64,000 nt of DNA from Trichobilharzia regenti (GCA_944472135.2 OX235268.1:8748589-8812588), one strand, 5' to 3'. Shown: positions 1-10,331, numbered from the stretch's first letter. The notes: generated by a model from the sequence alone, not told the origin. Program-made: numbers and translations.

Positions 1-1035
1 GCTGGTTTGACTTTTTGACAGGACAAGCGATTTCGTGTCCATTTCTTAACGTCGCTGTTAGTGTTCTGCCGGATAAATCTTTTTCTTAGTAGCTTGGTAG
101 TAGCGCTCACACCAGGATGCGACAAGTTATGTAACTTCCCGAATACTGTATGTCTCATAGCTAATGGAACGAAAGGTCGGTATTTATCTGTAGAGGTGTC
201 GCAGATAACTTTTGTCGTGCCAAAAGGGACTGCCTCGAGACTTAGAGATGTTGTTTTAGAAGGCATGATCTTTTTGAGTTCGACGTCATCTCGTTGTAAG
301 ATTGAGAGATGTTCGTAGTCGATGTCTGGGCATACAATGTTATCAATGTGCATGCGTGATAAAGCGTCTGCCACTTCATTGTTTTTACCCTTCATGTGTC
401 GCAGATCGGAGTTGATTTGGGATATATACTCGCGATGTCGTATTTCGCGTGGAGAGTAATTAACCTGCTTTGCTGATGAAGCTTTCATTGGAGCTTTATG
501 GTCTGTTGATTGGAAAGATGGTTGTAGAATGTCAGGAAACTGATCTGCCGAGTCGGTATATGGAGGTGCTGGTGTGCGTGTGACCATCAAGTTCAGCGAT
601 GATGCACGGCTAATCGTACCAGCGATGTACTTTTTATTGAGCGAGTCTATAAGCTTAGTGCTTACCGGATCAACCAGCAGTTTGTGTTGCTGTAGAAAAC
701 CTATACCAAGGATTGGGGATGGAACGTCTGCGATGATGAAAGACCAAGTGTAGGTATTCTGCAGACCAAAATCTAAAGTCATTCGTTTACTACCATATGT
801 AACAATATTAGACTTGTTAACTGCTTGGAGCGTAACTGCAGGGTCAGAATGTTGACGTTCCTGCGTAGACGGAGGGAGAACACTCACCTCTGCTCCTGTG
901 TCGACTAAGAACGTAGTACCGGTATTTCTATCTGTTACATAAAACAAACGACTGCTAGATCGTAGATTGCCAACAGCAGTAGTTTTCATACATGACGATA
1001 TATCTTTTGGCTTAGCCTGAAAGTTGCAAGGTGAA
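1..1035 (-). mobile_element. CsRn1/Boudicca-like Gypsy fragment, copy 1 (protease to integrase zinc region, RT deleted)
   Basis: This segment aligns without gaps to 5130-6164 with only about two substitutions in 1,035 bases that I noticed (near 706 and 770), so the two copies are very young duplicates. On the minus strand it encodes a retropepsin with the DTGAEVSVLPP active-site motif. This is followed, after a deletion of reverse transcriptase, by the RNase H tail (NEVADALSRM) and the H2C2 zinc region of integrase. It stops exactly at the LTR terminus at 1036, so the gag part present in the second copy is missing. The left end is the window edge. The open frame on the plus strand at 61-318 is an antisense shadow. 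Confidence 0.8.
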
Positions 1036-1393
1036 TGTCAATGTAGTTGAAGATTGAACGATCAATTCATGGTTGTTTGCTCAAAATCAACTTCCCCAAT
1101 TTTCGCGGAGGCATCAATTCGTCAGTCATCGTCTCATCGGTCGCTGTTCAGAAAGAAGAGTGAAACATCGTCAGAAGTAATACAATGATTTATTATTGTA
1201 ATATTTGTTTTCAGACCTTAGTTCGCTTATTCCTTTTATATGTTGGTGTAACAATAAACAAATCTCAAGCGGCAGATCGGTGTTTTGGTTTTATCGTCCG
1301 TTATAACTAAGCGTTTCTGAAATCTTCGAAGAACAGCGTGGGCCCGAGCGTAGCGAGAGCTGGGCATTAACGGTTTATGAGACGTGATTGACA
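1036..1393. repeat. 358-bp LTR, copy 1
   Basis: A 358-bp block repeated at 4644-5001 with about three differences. It starts TGTCAAT and ends ATTGACA, a perfect 7-bp terminal inverted repeat with TG...CA ends, as expected for an LTR. Orientation is ambiguous. The minus strand has a good TATA box (TATAAAAGG) with AATAAA about 45 bases downstream, which favours minus-strand transcription. The gag unit between the two LTRs runs on the plus strand, with a possible primer site after this LTR and a purine run before the second one. Confidence 0.8.
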
Positions 1394-1416
1394 GTTTCTG
1401 ACGATGGAAACAGATC

Positions 1417-1430
1417 TGGCGGATTCAAAC
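1417..1430 (+). promoter_or_regulatory. Possible tRNA primer-binding site of the gag-only element
   Basis: TGGCGGATTCAAAC lies 23 bases inside the left LTR. Its complement ends in CCA and resembles a tRNA T-arm plus 3' end (GTTTGAATCC against the usual GTTCGAATCC). The distance from the LTR is longer than usual, so this is tentative. Confidence 0.3.
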
Positions 1431-1522
1431 AGTTGGTGAAAGTTTGGATAGTCGCCGTTCATTTCTCCTGGTGCCGGTCAAGTCCTCTTTGAACAAGCAA
1501 TATCTGGAACGTTTTTGGAATT

Positions 1523-3493
1523 GTGTCAAGTTCAACAATGCCTGGGTCAAAGAAGGGACAGAGTGTCTTGGATGCAAACAGGAAAGTAAGTCATGGTGAC
1601 TTGTCTGTTAATTGTAACGATGTGTCTGATGTTAAGCATGACATGGTTGATGTTACTGTTTCGCCGTTCAGGGATAATAGGAACATCAAACTCCCTAAAT
1701 TTGAACCACGGTGTTTTGATGGAAACCCGGCTGATTATTTACAATTTGTAAAGGAGTTTGAGATCATGTTGAGTGGTTTTTTATTAAATGATGAATTGAA
1801 GTTAATGTATTTGATGAGATATTGCACTGGAGATGCTGCAAGAGCTATACAGTGCTGTAAGTTTATGAAGCCAAAAGAGGGCTACTACGAGGCTATGAGC
1901 ATATTACGTCAAAGGTTTGGAAGACCTTCGATGATTGCAGGGAAATTATTCGAGGCTGTTAAGGGTAATGGTGGTCAATTACAGGATGACTCCCAGGCAC
2001 TCACTGAGTTTTTAGATAATTTGCTAATTTACAAGAATGGAATGATTTCGATGAATCGCACGAGTGACCTCAACTCGAGTTTTATACTAGAAGTAATAGC
2101 AAGACGTCTACCTACTCGACTGCAAAGGAAGTGGGTGAAGATGAGCTCCCGTATGGAGGATGAGGGTATCGAGCCAAAGTTTGATGATATCCTGAAACTG
2201 GTAAATACTAGTGTCAATCAATCTATGAGCAAGTTTGCCAGTATATTGAATCTCACCCCTAGAATAGAGCAGTCTGAAAGCAAAACGCAATCATTGATGA
2301 CGAATAGGCCTCAGAGAGGTGGATATCGAGAAAGCTCCATGATGTATAGTAATGCATATAGACCTAGTGAGTGTAACAGGTTTCGTAGTACATCCTCAAG
2401 TGATAGGTTACAAGATGCAAGACAAACACGGTTTTGTTTTACACGTGTGCAAGAGGTGCATACAGAAGTGAACTGTGAACCGGTGAGCAAGTTCAGTGAT
2501 AAGCTAAATGTAAACTCCAGACCTGACTCCGAATTGTGTGACGATAACGGTGTTGTGAAGAAGTCTGTAGTTGCAACTGGTAAGCCGTTGTTGAATAGAG
2601 TGTCACAGAATAGAGTTACTGCTTCAGAGTGGAGTTCTGACCCTACAAGTTTACAAAGTATTACTAGTCAGAGTGAAGTTATAAAACCTTTAATGATTTG
2701 TGAGGAGGAACCAAAATTGTCTACTTCTGTTATTAAAGAGTTTGAAAATGATGAACTTGACGGTAAATTGAATATTTGTGATAATGATCATGATAGTGCA
2801 GATTTGTCTTTGGTTGATCATGATGAGATGAGGGATATGCCTACTACTGCTAAGTTAAATAAAGGTTCTGTACAACTACAACGTGAAGTAGAATTGAACG
2901 CAGATGCAGTTCCAGAAGGTGTGCATACTTGTGAGACAGTCAGTGTAATTGATCAGCGTGTAGCCCACCTATCATCAGATGATAGTGCTAAACCCGAACT
3001 AGTAGTGAAAGACAGCAGTGGTGGTAATCTTGCAGTTGGACAACTATCTGAGAGCCGAACAAGAACAGCTTCTGATCCACCACTAAGTTCATCACCTTGT
3101 GTCACTCAGTCATCGTTGGTGCTGTCATCCACAATGAAACAGACACCCATCAACTCAAGTATCTTGTGCAATGACTATGGTAGTATCAGTTCGTTTGAAA
3201 GGACGAATATCAATGGTCAGTTTAGTGTGGATAAGCCAAGTGTAAAGGAGAGAGTTATTGTTAAATTGACTTGCACGAATAAAGGCATTTCTAGTTTCAA
3301 GTTACTATTTGAATGTTATTATCTTTGGTGTAAATTACTCTGTTTCTATACTTGGTTGATGAGATATGTCGTGTGTTTGTTGGTCATCTATATTCTACGA
3401 TACAATGACATGGGCGTGTTGCCGTTCAGATTTGAGGATATAGCTGATAGAAGGAAGTTAGCAAATGAACTCTGCGACGATTTTCCAACCTAG
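1523..3493 (+). CDS. BEL/Pao-type gag protein (DUF1759-like), gag-only element
   Basis: An intact 656-codon frame. Residues of about 50-260 match the gag fold of BEL/Pao elements (DUF1759): LPKFEPRCFDGNPADYLQF opening, the helix with LMYLMRYCTGDAARAI, then AMSILRQRFGRPSMIAGKL. A capsid role in packaging element RNA is inferred from the family. No CCHC knuckle, protease or RT follows. The middle is low-complexity and acidic/serine-rich. The C-terminus has a strongly hydrophobic stretch around residues 595-625 (YYLWCKLLCFYTWLMRYVV) that could span a membrane, which is unusual for a gag. The unit lies between two nearly identical LTRs, so it is probably non-autonomous. The start could also be the Met at 1538. 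Confidence 0.75.
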   Translation: MSSSTMPGSKKGQSVLDANRKVSHGDLSVNCNDVSDVKHDMVDVTVSPFRDNRNIKLPKFEPRCFDGNPADYLQFVKEFEIMLSGFLLNDELKLMYLMRYCTGDAARAIQCCKFMKPKEGYYEAMSILRQRFGRPSMIAGKLFEAVKGNGGQLQDDSQALTEFLDNLLIYKNGMISMNRTSDLNSSFILEVIARRLPTRLQRKWVKMSSRMEDEGIEPKFDDILKLVNTSVNQSMSKFASILNLTPRIEQSESKTQSLMTNRPQRGGYRESSMMYSNAYRPSECNRFRSTSSSDRLQDARQTRFCFTRVQEVHTEVNCEPVSKFSDKLNVNSRPDSELCDDNGVVKKSVVATGKPLLNRVSQNRVTASEWSSDPTSLQSITSQSEVIKPLMICEEEPKLSTSVIKEFENDELDGKLNICDNDHDSADLSLVDHDEMRDMPTTAKLNKGSVQLQREVELNADAVPEGVHTCETVSVIDQRVAHLSSDDSAKPELVVKDSSGGNLAVGQLSESRTRTASDPPLSSSPCVTQSSLVLSSTMKQTPINSSILCNDYGSISSFERTNINGQFSVDKPSVKERVIVKLTCTNKGISSFKLLFECYYLWCKLLCFYTWLMRYVVCLLVIYILRYNDMGVLPFRFEDIADRRKLANELCDDFPT

Positions 3494-3496
3494 GGC

Positions 3497-3945
3497 GTCA
3501 ACCTGAGAAGGGTTGTAGGCGTACTGGTGTAAGTCCTACAGTTCTTCAAAGGGTAGCGCATCAATGAGCAGTCCAATGTGCTTGGTGTATGATCTTGTAC
3601 ATATGTTCATATTGTATATACTGAATTGATATCATCTGTCATCTAGCTGTTGGTAATTCTGTTTGTGTCCGGACGACTTCCACTTGGATCATCAACCTGA
3701 GAAGGAATGTAGGCGTACTGCTGTAAGTCCTACGGTTCTTCAAGGGTAGTTTGTCGTGTCAGAATCCACAACATTTGATGTGTTGATTGTACATATGTTT
3801 GTGTTAAATAGTTGTGTGAGTTCCAATTGATGTAATTGTTGGTTAATCTTGTTTGTGTCTGGACATTCCACAACTTACAATCGTCAACCTGTGAAGGGTT
3901 GTAGGCGTACTGGTGTAAGTCCTGCAATTCTTCAAAAGAATTCCA
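3497..3945 (+). repeat. Three tandem ~193-bp units downstream of the BEL-like gag
   Basis: Units begin at about 3497, 3691 and 3883 (spacing 194 and 192 bases); the third is partial. Each starts with TCAACCTG(A/T)GAAGG and contains a short hairpin: TGTAGG at 3514, 3708 and 3900, pairing with CCTACA, CCTACG and CCTGCA downstream. The stem differences keep G-U or Watson-Crick pairing. This is the 3' untranslated part of the gag-only element; function unknown. Confidence 0.75.
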
Positions 3946-4643
3946 TCAAGACATGATCCGCGAGGTTGTTTGTACTGTTTGTGTATACGTGTGGTGTGTC
4001 TTCGCAATTTGTGATTTTGGATCAGTTGTGTTTACTCGTTTTTTTCGTGCCTTGTTTTTATTGCATAATTTTGTTAAAATTTTCGTCGTGATTACTTCTG
4101 AAGTTGTTTCTTGTCTTCTACATCCGTGAATGAATTGATTGATGTTAGAGACAGCAGATGGGTCGTATACGCCGAGGAGGCTAGGCTATTGCTGAGAATG
4201 AAATGCACACGGAGATAATTGTTAGCTGCGGTCCGACACGCCGGGGAGAAAGAGTGTAAACGACTGAGGCTCGCATGCGTCACCGCTATTAGAACTGAGG
4301 CAGAATGAGTGACCAGCGATTTCAGTGGTAATTGGTAGTGAGTAGATAAGAGGATGTGCGTAGAGTATCATGAGTTGGTGCTATGGTCACGTTGCATTCT
4401 GCAAGAGTCATTCTAGCAAGTGGCGATTGTGTTGCAAGATGTCAAGAGGAGGTCTCTGTCTGGAGGCGCAGGTCGTCAGCGATGTGTGAGATTGTTCTGT
4501 GGGTATGCTTGTGGTGTGTTGGCTTTTCTGTTTGTTTTCCATTTCAGCTCTGTCCGTGTGACCCAGGTTCTCGCAATGGCATCCAAGTCAACGTGCATTG
4601 GTCGTGAAGGAAAAAAGGGTTGGATCCGTATTTTGCCGGGGAG
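3946..4643 (+). other. 3' part of gag-only element, no recognised gene
   Basis: Non-coding by inspection apart from small overlapping frames at 4383-4607 and 4420-4665 that resemble nothing I know. The last bases before the right LTR (GCCGGGGAG, ending 4643) are a plausible but weak polypurine tract for a plus-strand element. Confidence 0.5.
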
Positions 4644-5001
4644 TGTCAATGGAGTTGAAGATTGAACGATCAATTCATGGTTGTTTGCTCAAAATCAACT
4701 TCCCCAATTTTCGCGGAGGCATCAATACGACAGTCATCGTCTCATCGGTCGCTGTTCAGAAAGAAGAGTGAAACATCGTCAGAAGTAATACAATGATTTA
4801 TTATTGTAATATTTGTTTTCAGACCTTAGTTCGCTTATTCCTTTTATATGTTGGTGTAACAATAAACAAATCTCAAGCGGCAGATCGGTGTTTTGGTTTT
4901 ATCGTCCGTTATAACTAAGCGTTTCTGAAATCTTCGAAGAACAGCGTGGGCCCGAGCGTAGCGAGAGCTGGGCATTAACGGTTTATGAGACGTGATTGAC
5001 A
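4644..5001. repeat. 358-bp LTR, copy 2
   Basis: Same length and termini (TGTCAAT...ATTGACA) as 1036-1393. The left neighbour is the gag-only internal region; the right neighbour is the 3' end of the minus-strand CsRn1-like pol. The minus-strand open frame of that element runs on into this LTR as far as 4844. No target-site duplication is visible around 1036-5001. Confidence 0.8.
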
Positions 5002-6917
5002 ACTCGTCTACCAGATCGTGTCGTGTTCGCAGGCCTCTCTGTCGACGTTGAAGCTTGTGTGGATGTAGAGTAGGTGTTGGCACGTCGTTCAGCTTGTCCT
5101 TATCGTTGACTTTGAGATCGTCGAGGATCGCTGGTTTGACTTTTTGACAGGACAAGCGATTTCGTGTCCATTTCTTAACGTCGCTGTTAGTGTTCTGCCG
5201 GATAAATCTTTTTCTTAGTAGCTTGGTAGTAGCGCTCACACCAGGATGCGACAAGTTATGTAACTTCCCGAATACTGTATGTCTCATAGCTAATGGAACG
5301 AAAGGTCGGTATTTATCTGTAGAGGTGTCGCAGATAACTTTTGTCGTGCCAAAAGGGACTGCCTCGAGACTTAGAGATGTTGTTTTAGAAGGCATGATCT
5401 TTTTGAGTTCGACGTCATCTCGTTGTAAGATTGAGAGATGTTCGTAGTCGATGTCTGGGCATACAATGTTATCAATGTGCATGCGTGATAAAGCGTCTGC
5501 CACTTCATTGTTTTTACCCTTCATGTGTCGCAGATCGGAGTTGATTTGGGATATATACTCGCGATGTCGTATTTCGCGTGGAGAGTAATTAACCTGCTTT
5601 GCTGATGAAGCTTTCATTGGAGCTTTATGGTCTGTTGATTGGAAAGATGGTTGTAGAATGTCAGGAAACTGATCTGCCGAGTCGGTATATGGAGGTGCTG
5701 GTGTGCGTGTGACCATCAAGTTCAGCGATGATGCACGGCTAATCGTACCAGCGATGTACTTTTTATTGAGCGAGTCTATAAGCTTAGTGCTTACCGGATC
5801 AACCAGCAGTTTGTGTTGCTGTAGAAAATCTATACCAAGGATTGGGGATGGAACGTCTGCGATGATGAAAGACCAAGTGTAGGTATTCTGCAGACCGAAA
5901 TCTAAAGTCATTCGTTTACTACCATATGTAACAATATTAGACTTGTTAACTGCTTGGAGCGTAACTGCAGGGTCAGAATGTTGACGTTCCTGCGTAGACG
6001 GAGGGAGAACACTCACCTCTGCTCCTGTGTCGACTAAGAACGTAGTACCGGTATTTCTATCTGTTACATAAAACAAACGACTGCTAGATCGTAGATTGCC
6101 AACAGCAGTAGTTTTCATACATGACGATATATCTTTTGGCTTAGCCTGAAAGTTGCAAGGTGAACGACATCGTCGTGCATTGCCTCCGTAACTTCGGTGG
6201 TACCAGCAAATAGTATCGTGATGTCGTGACGTGCTTGGTGACCGAGAAAGACGTCGACGAGACGAGCTTCTAGAACGGTCTTGTCGTATGCATGTGGTCA
6301 GTGCTTCTGACTGACTCAATAAAGTGTCGACTTCGTGTTCTAGAGTCTGTATCCTATCGTGAGTGTCTGTTATTCTGCTAGTGGAAGCAATAGATTGAGG
6401 TGTTGACCTCTCGTACATGCGATCTGCAATTTTGGCGAGCTTTTCTATGTCAATGTCGTCGTCTCCGAAAGCAAGAACTTGCTGAATGTTTGCAGGCAGT
6501 CGTCGCAGCCAGATTTGGTAAAAGAGACGTTTGTCGATATCTCTTCCTGCTGCTAGGCTTTCCATGTGCCTCATGAGTTGTGATGGGGTTTTATCACCTA
6601 GCTCTACATTGCTTAACAAACGATCGAGTGTTTGTCTATCAGAAAGCGAAGTGCATCGAAGTACCTCTTCCTTCAACTTGTCGTAAGGAGAGTCTGGGCT
6701 GAACGATGCATTGTCGAACCTGCTCGGCGATTTCGTCTGGTGGTACTGTACTCAAAATGCCGAATTTAGCCGTCTGTGACGTGAGCTTATTGGCAGTGAA
6801 ATAATTTTCCAGTCGTGCAAACCAAAGATGAGGGTCTCTGGGCCTAAAAACTGGTACAGTAAGAGAAATGGTACTAACAGATCCCAGCTCTAAGTTATTA
6901 GAGGTATTGGAAGACAT
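5002..6917 (-). pseudogene. CsRn1/Boudicca-like gag-pol, internally deleted
   Basis: The gag start is the Met at 6917 (MSSNTSNN...), with VPVFRPRDPHLWFARLENYF typical of this clade. A 1-base frameshift near 6690 breaks it; the second frame then stays open from 6676 into the LTR. Order in that frame: gag helices, the unusual CHCC zinc box (CWYHRSYGGNARRCRSPC), protease with DTGAEVSVLPP and GIDFLQQHKL, then directly the RNase H end (NEVADALSRM), the H2C2 integrase zinc region (LHNLSHPGVSATTKLL) and a C-terminal tail. The RT, most of RNase H and the integrase DDE core are absent, so it cannot move alone. The CHCC box and tRNA-Trp priming are hallmarks of the CsRn1 family, to which schistosome Boudicca belongs. 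Confidence 0.82.
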
Positions 6918-7140
6918 GATACAATTCGTAGAAAAATGGTTTAACAGTAACAAAATAGCAAAAATTATGCACACCAAGAATATGGTAAAACAGAAAACAT
7001 GCAATGCAGATGCTTACCACAGATTACTGCAAGTTGTGCGATGAGAAAGCACAAGAATGAGCTCGAAATGTCTATTATATGTATATATATCCGATAAAGT
7101 TAGAGTTTAAATAATCCAGCAAGTGTAATGATGCGTCCGG

Positions 7141-7320
7141 GTGAACAAAATGTCGTTGGAGTCAACAAGTTATCGTCGCAGTGAACAAGTTATCGTCGAG
7201 GTGAAAAAGTTGTCGTCGCGATGGAGAATTTGTCGTCGGGGTGAACCAGTTATCGTCAAGGTCACCAATTTGTCGTCGCTGTCGAAATATCACGTCGGGC
7301 TCACCAATTTTGTTGCGTGC
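7141..7320 (-). repeat. Nine degenerate 20-bp tandem repeats in the leader of the CsRn1-like element
   Basis: Cutting this stretch every 20 bases from 7141 gives nine aligned units with no indel. The consensus is near GTGAACAAGTTATCGTCGAG on the plus strand. The last two units contain the primer-binding site, and the seventh also carries TCACCAATTT-like sequence, so the array looks as if it grew from the LTR/primer-site junction. Confidence 0.85.
7287..7306 (-). promoter_or_regulatory. Primer-binding site for tRNA-Trp
   Basis: The plus strand reads ATCACGTCGGGCTCACCA here, matching the 3' end of animal tRNA-Trp plus CCA with one mismatch. CsRn1-family elements are known to use tRNA-Trp as primer, so this fixes the minus orientation and places the 5' LTR just to the right (from about 7315). 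Confidence 0.75.
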
Positions 7321-7590
7321 GTTGTCTGACTAAACTGCCGTTCACATATATTCTAGTATTTCTTCGTTCTTATTCATGTGCGCAGACGTTGTGGCTACTC
7401 GACGCCCACAACGTAAATCAAAAGCCACTTGCGAAGATTACGAATGTGTATTGTAGCAGTAGTCAAATTCGAAATTGTGTCAAGGTAATATTCAACAGTA
7501 AATTGACAAATGTTTGCGAAGTACATATAAAATCGGTCTGTATACACATATAATACAAGTATACAAATTAGGTTAAAAAGCATGTTTACA
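7315..7590 (-). repeat. Probable 5' LTR of the CsRn1-like element, boundaries inferred
   Basis: Next to the tRNA-Trp site the minus strand would end an LTR in GCAACA; a TGTAAAC start is possible near 7590 (about 276 bp). A TTTATATG box lies inside. No second copy is present in the window to confirm it, and it is unlike the 358-bp LTR at 4644, so the element's two ends do not match. Confidence 0.4.
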
Positions 7591-7734
7591 GTTGGTATAG
7601 GGATACTGCAGGTCTATTGTTGCATGCACTGGTTTTGGCCGCTGCTTTTTGCTTAGGTATAATATATGTGGTTTTCTACACTTCAGGTTAAGTTCCAGTT
7701 TCCATTGACAGAGTGAATATTCTAAGCAACAAGA

Positions 7735-9150
7735 CTACCATTTCCGTGCTACATTTTTGTATATGGCAGATGGTATGTCGTCTGTTCCAGTACTATCATC
7801 TGACTTCAATGTCTTAATCGCTGAGTCTATATTTTGTATATTAAAATCTATTTCTCCTAATTTGTGGTTACTTTTGCAGGTTATTTGGAAATTTAGGGTC
7901 GGGTGCACTGTGGTGTCATTGCAAAACCACTCACTGAGGAGTTCACTTATAGCCTGGGGATCGTTGTATATTATACCCTTATGTTCCAAGATGCTTACAT
8001 TATTGAGTTTACTGCTTTCTAGGCGTTTCCGCAATATTTTACAGAGTTTCTGAGTTCTGGTGTTACCCATGAGCGCTTTATTTTCCATATGTTGTGACTT
8101 CATTTTGTGTTTCTCTTCAAGCAGTTTAAGAGTTTCATGTATTTGGTTTAACGCATTAAATTCCCTAAATACATGGTATTTCCTTTCCAATTTCTTTAGT
8201 TTTAGTCGCGTTTATCGGTCGATAAATGGAGTTGGTGTCTTTAGGGCAGATTTTAGGGGCGCGATTGTGTCTTTTGCTGAGCCAACTGCTTTGTAGAAAA
8301 TCTCAAGTGATACTTCTAAGTTATTGTTGACGAAGTATTTCTCCCAGTCAGAACTTCTCAACAGGTCTGATAGGAATTCTTAATCAGCATTCTTATAGTC
8401 CCTATATTGATAGCGCACCGGGGAATTTTTAGGTGTGTATTTAGGTGTTGGTCGGAGGGGTAGCGTGGAGTACAATATGTTGTGATCACTGTTATCGAGT
8501 TCATTTCCCACCTCTATCGAGATGGGCTCTATGTTATGACAGAGGATTAAGTCAAGAGTGTTTTGGTTCCTTGTAGAGAGGCGTACGCACTGCTTCCATC
8601 CTCCTGCGTCTATAGCTTGTAGTAGCTCGTCATGGATTCCAGATCCTGTACAGGTATCCCAGTTTACTACAGGTAAGTTGAAATCTCCACATACTACTTT
8701 GTAGTCGAAGTCCAGCGTGGCTGCATGCTCTAGTATTTCTGCAATAGTTATATCAGCCATTTCAGGGCTATTGGGGGTGTCTGTATATACATCCCACGAG
8801 AATTTTACTTTCGTTTGTGTGGATGCTTATCCACTTAGATTCTGGGAGTTTGTCAGTATTTGGGCTATTGAAAGTATTGGAGTTAGTGGATTTAGAGGCA
8901 TATATTAAGCAACTGCCTCCCTTTTCGTCAACTCTATCGTTACTATAGATGTCGTAGTTGTCTATTACTTGCTTTGTGTCAGGTATATCAGTAGTAAGCC
9001 AGGTTTCAGTCAAATTTATTACTGTTGGCCGTTCTGTGTATGCCAGGCAGCGAAGCGTTATTTTATTAAGTAGAGATCTAGCATTCAGGGGCATAATTGT
9101 TAGTAAACTAGAGTTTTTGGAGGAAAGGTTAACATGGTTACTTGTTACTA
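7735..9150 (-). pseudogene. CR1-like LINE relic: APE endonuclease and start of RT
   Basis: Reading leftwards: endonuclease motifs PLNARSLLNKI, LTETWLTTDI, GGSCLIYAS and GCIYRHP (9094-8768), a frameshift near 8765, then GDFNLPVVNWDT, TLDLILC and the catalytic SDHNIL (8760-8380). The same frame continues through two stops (near 8380 and 8215) into the linker and the first RT motif (SDDSTGTDDIPSAIYKN, ending 7735). The rest of RT and the 3' tail are missing. Loss of the 3' side is unusual for a LINE and points to a later deletion. A closely related endonuclease piece is at 38374-38765. Confidence 0.8.
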
Positions 9151-9153
9151 TCC

Positions 9154-9522
9154 CTACGTTATGTAATGCTGTAGCAGATCCATACCGATGATACCAGTGG
9201 TCACGTCCGCTACCAGAAAGACCCAGCGGAATGCTCGGTGCAAGCCGATATTCAGGTCAAGAAAGCGCCTGCCAAACGTAGCTATCGGCGAACCATTTGC
9301 GGCACGTAGCTGTAAAGACACTGGCCGCCTGCGCTCCTCTGTTGTGGGTGGGAGGACACTGACCTCTGCTCTGGTATCAATGAGGAAGCGTATCCCCATG
9401 TTACGTTCTGTGACATAGAAGAGGCGATATGGGAGTGGTTCGCCAGCAACGTTAGTCGCCAACACGTGCTGGCCTGCTAGTTTCCCCACTTTTGGACATC
9501 GAAGGTGCACGGGCGGGTGCAC
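9154..9522 (-). pseudogene. CsRn1-like retropepsin with mutated active site
   Basis: The frame reads RLFYVTERNMGIRFLIDTRAE then VSVLPP, clearly the protease of the same clade as 5002-6917, but the catalytic DTG is DTR, so it should be inactive. GIIGMDLLQHY is the second protease motif. It overlaps the gag frame (9477-10331) by a frameshift and is cut at about 9154 where the CR1 relic begins. Confidence 0.75.
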
Positions 9523-10331
9523 TTTTGGGCATTTTCACCATAACGCCTATGACACCAGGACACTCCAGGCTGGGAGTTTCGAGACCTACGACGCCGACTG
9601 CTGGCACGTGACGATGATCTACTACGAGTTGAGTCTGTGCGGCTACCCGAGCGGATTCTTGCTCTCATCTCTTGTCTGATACTACATATCTCTTCGTACA
9701 GCTTGGTTATATGGGCCACCGTATCGAAGCTGTATGACTCTCCGGCCGGAGGTTCTTTGATCTGAGCGGGCTTATCAGTGGCCACGGCCGAAATGCCCAG
9801 GTTGGATGCAGTAGTCTCAACTACCCTATCGGCCGCTTCGGCTAACTCGGGTAAGGGGGATTTGTGGATTGGGGCTAAAATGCCCTGAATCGCCTGTGGT
9901 AATCTTTGCAACCACAGTTGTTTAAGGAAAGCATCATCTACATTGAAGTCGGCGACCAACTGTCTCATCTGTCGTAACAACTGAGTGGGCTTCCGGTCGC
10001 CAAGGTGAACATCACGAAAGAGTTCCTGCACTTTTTGTTGGTTTGTGAGTGCAACGCGCTCAATCAGCGCTTGCTTGAGCCGTTCATACAAGTCAGGGGA
10101 TGGGTCCATGAGGACGTCTGAAACCTCTTCCATAACATTTTCAGGGAGACTCACAATTACCCAGTTTACTTTCGTTTCCTGTGAGTGTTTATGTTTGAGA
10201 GTGAACAAAGCGTCTACATGGTTTAACCATGCCACAGGACGATGTGTCCAAAAGGTAGGTAGTTGCAAGGTTATAGCCATTTGCGAAGCACTGTTGTCAG
10301 CAATTTTGCGGACAGAAGGATATACTAACAA
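9477..10331 (-). pseudogene. CsRn1-like gag with CHCC zinc box
   Basis: A 284-codon frame on the minus strand. LQLPTFWTHRPVAWLNHVDALF and LLRQMRQLVADFN match the gag of the element at 5002-6917 in order and spacing. It ends in a Ser/Arg-rich stretch and the CHCC box (CWCHRRYGENAQKCTRPC). The true start is probably the internal Met near residue 18 (MAITLQLPTFW). It is a separate, more diverged copy. The pol region is lost on the left where CR1 sequence abuts. Confidence 0.75.

Noticed and set aside
61..318. 85-codon plus-strand frame, identical again at 5190-5447
   Set aside because: It is antisense to the CsRn1-like pol; the repetition reflects the duplicated element, not a conserved gene.
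4844..5001. Part of the CsRn1-like frame running through the LTR as a genuine pol C-terminus
   Set aside because: Possible, since some Gypsy pol frames overlap the 3' LTR, but the same LTR also flanks a plus-strand gag unit, so the overlap may be chance read-through. Left undecided.
7141..7320. CRISPR-like or satellite array
   Set aside because: Units are contiguous with no spacers, the genome is eukaryotic, and the array merges with a retrotransposon primer site.
7757..8296. Plus-strand frames over the CR1 relic
   Set aside because: Shadows of the minus-strand LINE coding sequence.
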